The notes under the pieces: generated by a model | What the model was told of the DNA's origin: nothing | The model's database searches: none | What the model saw: only the letters and a program-made list of their open reading frames with translations | DNA from: Acanthochlamys bracteata | Taxonomy: Eukaryota > Streptophyta > Magnoliopsida > Pandanales > Velloziaceae | Assembly: GCA_019914995.1 (NCBI GenBank) | Contig: CM034145.1 | Coordinates: 3,913,262-3,977,261, forward strand | DNA: 64,000 nucleotides | Direction: 5' to 3' | Translations under genes and position numbers: made by a program | Shown here: positions 59,100 to 64,000 of the stretch, one piece after another | Layout: each line of letters begins with the position of its first letter | Numbering within the stretch: the first letter of the stretch is position 1

Positions 59100-59720
59100 A
59101 TAGTAACAAATCGTATTAACAATTTGCTAAATATTACCAAATAGTCCACTAAAATATGTACAAATTAAATATGCATTAAAAAAGACAGAGAGCCAGCAGT
59201 TAAGGAAAATACTATTAATTGAAAAGATGGACAACTAATAGTTAAGAAACTTGAAGCATCAATAAGAAGGTGAAATGTTCAGAGATTTGAGTCATTAATT
59301 GCAAGATTTAAGGTCAAAAAATTTTGATAATTAATTGAAAGATAGAAGGCCTATCATTTAGAAAAAGTAAGAGTCATTTGGGGCGCAATATATATGAACG
59401 AGAGGTATTTATTTGGAACACAATAACGATCACAACAACAACAAGCAAACAAGTGTGCACCAAGTGTGAAAGATATAAGAAAATATTTTAGTAAGATTTC
59501 TACTTAAAATACAATACAAGAGTTATAATCGACATGGATTAGATTTTTTTAGGCAAGTTTATCTTTCCTTGAAGTTTTTTTCATCTTCTTTTACATAAAT
59601 CTCTTGTGTTCTATGTAGTTTTGTTCTTATATCAATTTTCATATTACCTTGGCAATATTTTTAAATATATTTTATATTTCGGCTAAATCTATCAACAATT
59701 AAACGCACTCAGTATTTCTA
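59100..59720. other. Possible LTR-like tail, otherwise unassigned
   Basis: 'tatatgaacgagaggtattt', a C/T-rich stretch and a close 'atttctaaca' at about 59721 are reminiscent of a Copia LTR, but no start, duplication or internal domain supports it. Confidence 0.25.
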
Positions 59721-59951
59721 ACACCGATAAAAAAATGATAAAGAAAAATTCTGTTTATTTACATGAGAAGCATCTCTGATTTGTGAATGCAACTAGCAGC
59801 GGCAACAAAAGGAACTTTTTAAATCTTGCTTTTCCGCTTTTTTTTGTCAAAAAGAAAAAGTAATTCCTATGAAATAATATTAGCAAGCATTAAGCACTAT
59901 ATCACAAACTGCACTATATCACAAACTAGGTAGTGCTGTGCTGCTCAATGA

Positions 59952-60189
59952 CACTAAGTGCGCATTTACCTACTACCTAAATTTCAATTTTTTTGAACTT
60001 ATTTTTATTATAAAATAAATAAATAATTTAAAATAATTTTTTATATCAGTTTTTTTTTCAAAATTTAATTTTGAAACATACTATTAATATAAAATTTATT
60101 TTTATTAAATATTTTAACATTTAAATTTAATTTTTTAAAGTTATTTTTAAAAAAGTGAGTTTATTTTAAGTTAAACACACTCTAAGTGT
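59952..60189. mobile_element. MITE related to the GGGCGTGTTTACC family
   Basis: Left CACTAAGTGCGCATTTACC and rc of the right CACTTAGAGTGTGTTTAAC are inverted repeats; AT-rich inside with 'ctattaatataaaattta' as in copies 1 and 2. Diverged. Confidence 0.5.
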
Positions 60190-60538
60190 AGTACTTTATG
60201 ATTGTCCATCCAATCAAAAAGTGAATGATGCAGATTAAAGCACCGGAATATAAAGCCTGGTACGACAACCATGGATGATAATAAAGGCAAAAGGCACAAA
60301 GATACAGAGAAAGAAAGAAAGAGATTCAACAAAAAGGAAACGAAAAGGAGAAGGAGAATCATATATATGCATGTTCCTTGCTCTAGCAATGAACATGAAC
60401 ATGTGGGTAATCTTTAATGAATTCATACATCAACCATGAAGAAGAACGAATTACATCAGCTCCAGATTATGTTCCTTGTTAAGGTCTTAAACTGAAAGAG
60501 ACCGTCACTGAATGACTTTCAGGGGAATAAATTCCTTA
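60190..60538. other. Non-repetitive spacer
   Basis: Less AT-rich than its surroundings, purine-rich 'gagaaagaaagaaagagat' at 60310. If the frame at 60539 is a real exon this is its 3' flank. Confidence 0.3.
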
Positions 60539-60673
60539 TCAGATAGATATATTTGCAGTACGTTCTTGTCGGTCACAATCTGGCTTCTTCACTGATGCTT
60601 TTGGACTAGTTTTCGAAGTATGTGATGACGGTTTCACATTAGGCAACCGAGGAGCGTAGAGTTCGTACTCAAG
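60539..60673 (-). pseudogene. Possible terminal exon remnant
   Basis: 44 open codons on the minus strand end in TGA; the peptide starts LEYELYAPRLPNVKPSSH and ends RQERTANISI. The composition is protein-like and unlike the AT-rich neighbours. It is cut by an AT-rich MITE beginning at 60676. No family recognised; chance is possible. Confidence 0.25.
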
Positions 60674-60675
60674 GG

Positions 60676-60867
60676 AGCGTTTTTAGAAGTACTTATAAAA
60701 TAAAAAAATTTTAAGATAAATAATATTTTTAGTTTTTAAAAAATAAAAATATATAATAAAAAAATTATTACATAATTTTTTAAATAAATTTTTAATACTT
60801 ATAAAATATATATTGAAAAATATAAAATAAAAATTAATAAAAAACGCAATTCTAAAATTCCCCTCCG
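60676..60867. mobile_element. AT-rich MITE
   Basis: Ends 'ggagcgtttttagaagtact' and rc 'ggggaattttagaattgcg', imperfect; shared core. Confidence 0.4.
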
Positions 60868-60894
60868 TATTACCGACTCTACTTAGGAGTACGT

Positions 60895-61137
60895 GGCGTT
60901 TTGGCGTTACTTGTTTAGAAAATAATTTTTAATTTAATTTTATATTTTTAATATGTCTTTTATATTTAAAAATTTATTTAAAATATATAAATATAAACAT
61001 AATTTACGTAATAAAATTTTATTATTTTTTTAAAATAAAAAAAATAGAACTTAGTTTTTAAAAAATAAAATTTATTTTTAAAAATAAAACTAATTTTTAT
61101 TTAAAAAAATTTTATTTTAAAACTACTCGCAAACGTT
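60895..61137. mobile_element. AT-rich MITE
   Basis: Ends GGCGTTTTGGCGTTACTTG and rc AACGTTTGCGAGTAGTTTT are an imperfect pair around the AT-rich core. Confidence 0.45.
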
Positions 61138-61285
61138 TTCTTATTTGTTTGTCAAAAGATGATGGCCAAACAATTTTTATTAGATGAAACTAAAGAATAA
61201 ACTATAATAAAATTTTTTAAAAAGAACATAAAATTACTTTCAAATTAATTGTCGACAGGCTCATAGCATGCCTAGCTTTCACGGT

Positions 61286-61738
61286 TGGAGGAGCATCAAA
61301 AATAATTATAAAAAATATTTTTTTAAATAAAAATATTTTTATTATATTTTAGAAAATAAATTTTAATATTTTTAATATAATAAAATAAATAATAATAAAA
61401 TTTTATAATATAAGATTTTTTATATTTTTTAATTTTAGAATAAATTTATAAAATATTATATAAAATTTATTAAAAAATATAAACTGAATAAATTTAAAAT
61501 TATTATTTTAGAACGCATTACTAAATACAGCCTAAGTATTTGTGGACGATATTGAGAAGTGCTTTTCAATTTATTTAATAAATCTTTTTAATATTTTATA
61601 AAAAAATTTTTAAAATTAAGTAAAAAGAATTGTTTACATTATAAAATTTTATTACATTACGTTTTTAAATAAAAAATAAATTAATTTAAAAAAATTTAAT
61701 ATATATATTTTTTAAAAATCTTTTTTTTTATAAGAACA
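61286..61738. repeat. Two adjacent AT-rich MITE-like segments
   Basis: About 61286-61533 (ending 'aacgcattactaaatacagcct') and 61548-61738 (starting 'ttgtggacgatattgagaagtgc'). Cores match the family; ends are degraded. Confidence 0.4.
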
Positions 61739-62339
61739 CATCCATGTAATCCATACAATATTCCTTCCGACGCAAGCTCGTACAGCTCGTATAACTGCCA
61801 AATATGTACGAGATAATGCTATTATCTCGCGAGCTGATGCTAACACAAACTGGACCACTGGCCATATCATCATGTTACTTGAGTGGTTTCATGCATTTTT
61901 CTAGTCGGAAGGAAATCATCAGGACACCCAAAACAAAAAGTGAATGGATCTTCTTTTCTTTTCAGCACCATTCAAACAATAATGAGTATGTGTAAAACGA
62001 AATGAATTTGCGAGAATAGCTTGTTATGTCACTTTTGTGTAGTTGAAGCTTCTCAATGATCTTATCTCTACCTACAAAGATAAAAAGCTCGGCTACCTTC
62101 GTAGTGATCATATTTACAAATTAAGCCTCCAACCTAAACTCAATTGTTAGCAATAGAATGCATGGACTGAAAACGTTGTTATATTCCAGTTACAGAATTA
62201 TATCAATATATAACAATGTTTCACATATACGCATGGTAGATAAGTAGTAATAAGGGTTGATTTCCAAGTTCCAACAACTCTAGACGTTGGTTGACTTCCT
62301 TGAACAATATTGCTGGGTCAACAGCAGCAATCGGTCATT
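61739..62339. other. Non-repetitive spacer
   Basis: No gene. The 63-codon plus frame 61804-61995 has no domain. Confidence 0.35.
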
Positions 62340-62572
62340 TAGAGCGCGTTTGCATTTTATTTCATTTCAATAAATTTTATTTATTTATATTTTTTAATAA
62401 ATTTTTTATAATAATTTATAAAGTTTATTTTAAAAATTGAAAAATATTTAAAAATTTTATATTATAATATTTTATTTTTATTTTTTTTATTTTTTGAAAT
62501 AAAAATAATATAAATTTTTATATACAATAAAAATATTTTTATTTAAAAAAAATTATTTTAGAAGTACTTTCA
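62340..62572. repeat. AT-rich MITE-like segment
   Basis: Starts 'gagcgcgtttgcattttatttc' and ends 'ttagaagtactttc'; the inside matches 18250-18480 and 63113-63320. Confidence 0.45.
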
Positions 62573-62575
62573 GTT

Positions 62576-62650
62576 AACCTACTCGAATAATTGACAACTC
62601 TGACTACTACGAGTAAACCTACTTGAATAATTGCCAACTCTGACTACTGT
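62576..62650. repeat. Tandem duplication, period 40 bp
   Basis: 'aacctactcgaataattgac' and 'aacctacttgaataattgcc' open two copies; both continue 'aactctgactact'. It abuts the MITE-like segment. Confidence 0.85.
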
Positions 62651-63112
62651 AAAGTACAAATAGGTACCTGAACAAAATAAAATTTGGCTCTCCAGCTGTT
62701 TGTTGTCATAACACTTGTAGCATTAGTTTTTAGATAATTTAGTATAATACCAGTAATAATTTTGTGTCTCTTTTTAGATTTACATTGTCACCGGTTGCTA
62801 TATATGTCAGGACTCGAGGTCATCATAACAAATAATTACGGAATAGTTTTTACTTTTGTTTTATTTAAGTGAAATGATACAGGTTGGAGAGGGCGTTCTC
62901 CTACCTGTTTAATTATTATCATGATTAATTTCATTTACTCCGTTCACAACTTCGTTAGAAATTTCTATGCAACTACTGAAGTTTCATGCCATACCTTTTG
63001 CCAGGTGAGCTAGCATATGATGAATTATTTCAATCGTTAGAAATAAACTAAAAGCATGACAAAAAATATGTTTAAACACAAGAATCAACTGCCTCCGTCA
63101 ACTAAAGAGTGA
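62651..63112. other. Spacer, no gene seen
   Basis: No open frame or repeat family recognised. Confidence 0.35.
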
Positions 63113-63320
63113 CGTTCGGGAGTTCGTTTCATTTCATTTCAATAACTCTATTTCATTTCATATTTTTTATTAAATCTTTTATAATATTTATAAAATTTAT
63201 TTAAATTTTAAAAATATAAAAAATTAATATTATAATATTTTATTATTATTTATTTTTAGTATTTTTTTGAAATAAAAAATATTTTAAATATGATAAAAAT
63301 ATTTTTTATTTTAAATTTAA
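63113..63320. repeat. AT-rich MITE-like segment
   Basis: 'gttcgtttcatttcatttca' start; same core as 18250-18480 and 62340-62572. Confidence 0.45.
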
Positions 63321-63429
63321 TCTCAAAGTAATATTTGTTGTATCGTTCAACATATTATGTTTGTGTATTTTCTAGATGTTGACTATGTCATATCTTAAAT
63401 ATATAGCCAACATATACTTATTATTTTAA

Positions 63430-64000
63430 ATATATTCACTAGTGCCGACCCGATTTTCCTCATCGTCGTTGCCTTCTCCTCGCCGTCGTTCAACACTGCT
63501 TCGCTGTCGAGTCAACTAGCTGCCGATCAGAATCAACAAAGCTTTGTCCTCCCTCTCGATCTACGAGAGATAGGTGAGCTAGAGCAAATTGGACATTGAC
63601 TGCGGTCCAAAAGAAGATTCGAAGATCTGAGTCGATTAACTAGCCCATTCTTTGTTTTCTTCGGAAAAATTTCATTTTTGATTGACGGTGAACTTTTTTT
63701 GATCGGACAAACATGCTTCACCAGTGTTTAAATCTGCTTGTCAGAATGCTCACCATCCGAAACTGCTGGAACGCTGATCTTCTCCGACTTCAACCTCGCA
63801 CCTTTCTTCGGCCATATTCCTCTGTGCGGATTGCTCACCTATACTTCTGCTTGCCGTGCCGCTATTGTGCGACTGTCGCCGCTTCAATGACGCCGTTACT
63901 AGACACCTAGTGCCGCCAACTCGCTGATCCAAACCGGTCGCCTCAACGACGCAACTTAGCAGGAAAGACCAGGCAGAACCAAACTAGACGTAACACTGAG
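63430..64000 (+). other. GC-richer, 'gccg'-rich block, perhaps a retroelement leader
   Basis: Base composition shifts abruptly to GC/CT-rich, with words such as 'gccgtcgttcaac' and 'gtgccgccaactcgctgat'. It resembles the gag-less leader after the 5' LTR at 9156-9487. Three overlapping short frames exist but none carries a domain. It is cut by the window end, so a 5' UTR of a gene starting beyond 64000 is equally possible. Confidence 0.3.

Noticed and set aside
63530-63932. Three overlapping frames in the GC-rich end of the window
   Set aside because: They overlap on both strands in a low-complexity GC/CT-rich region; none has a recognisable domain.
1-64000. Integrated pararetrovirus or other viral sequence
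   Set aside because: All reverse transcriptase traces have Copia or LINE context with LTRs, tRNA primer sites or TTG tails; no movement or coat protein signal was seen.

Overview
This window is nuclear DNA of a flowering plant, species not determinable from the sequence. The host genes are plant families with introns: a GUX/PGSIP glycosyltransferase, a WRC-domain protein, a QALGGH C2H2 zinc-finger protein and a plant-type HhH-GPD DNA glycosylase. They sit in strongly AT-rich DNA full of Copia, Gypsy, LINE, CACTA, hAT-like and MITE remnants. I see no rRNA, tRNA or CRISPR array and no prokaryotic gene organisation.

Layout. 517-4110 is a 3.6 kb element flanked by TTA and starting and ending in Harbinger-like inverted repeats; it encloses part of a gene on the minus strand and carries a younger nested MITE. 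5081-17820 is a retrotransposon cluster: a deleted minus-strand Copia with both LTRs, a plus-strand Copia with a perfect 5-bp target duplication that itself holds a 1.7 kb solo LTR, and two more LTR fragments. 18590-21400 resembles a long Gypsy LTR. 22253-25510 holds MITEs, another LTR and a terminal exon of an unrecognised minus-strand gene. 26165-28032 is the GUX-like gene in three exons. 28442-35390 has CACTA/En-Spm traces, a Copia RT-RNase H remnant and four copies of an 860-bp hAT-like family. 36257-36853 encodes the WRC protein, followed by a decayed RTE-type LINE (about 39450-41585). 45142-45792 (minus) is the zinc-finger gene. 47112-54768 (minus) is a DNA glycosylase gene of four exons whose second intron (6.7 kb) contains two Gypsy fragments and a broken copy of exon 2; a MITE lies about 150 bp upstream of its start codon. 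54920-64000 is mostly MITEs, one more hAT-like element and Copia fragments.

How the genes relate: there is no operon or cluster. The GUX enzyme would act in the Golgi on xylan, the WRC and zinc-finger proteins would act in the nucleus, and the glycosylase in base-excision repair. What the window shows best is layered transposition: who inserted into whom can be ordered in at least six places. I found no convincing new enzymatic or defence system. The least expected items are the intronic pseudo-exon of the glycosylase gene, the gene-bearing 3.6 kb element, and the two nearly identical MITEs that share the trinucleotide TTC at their edges.
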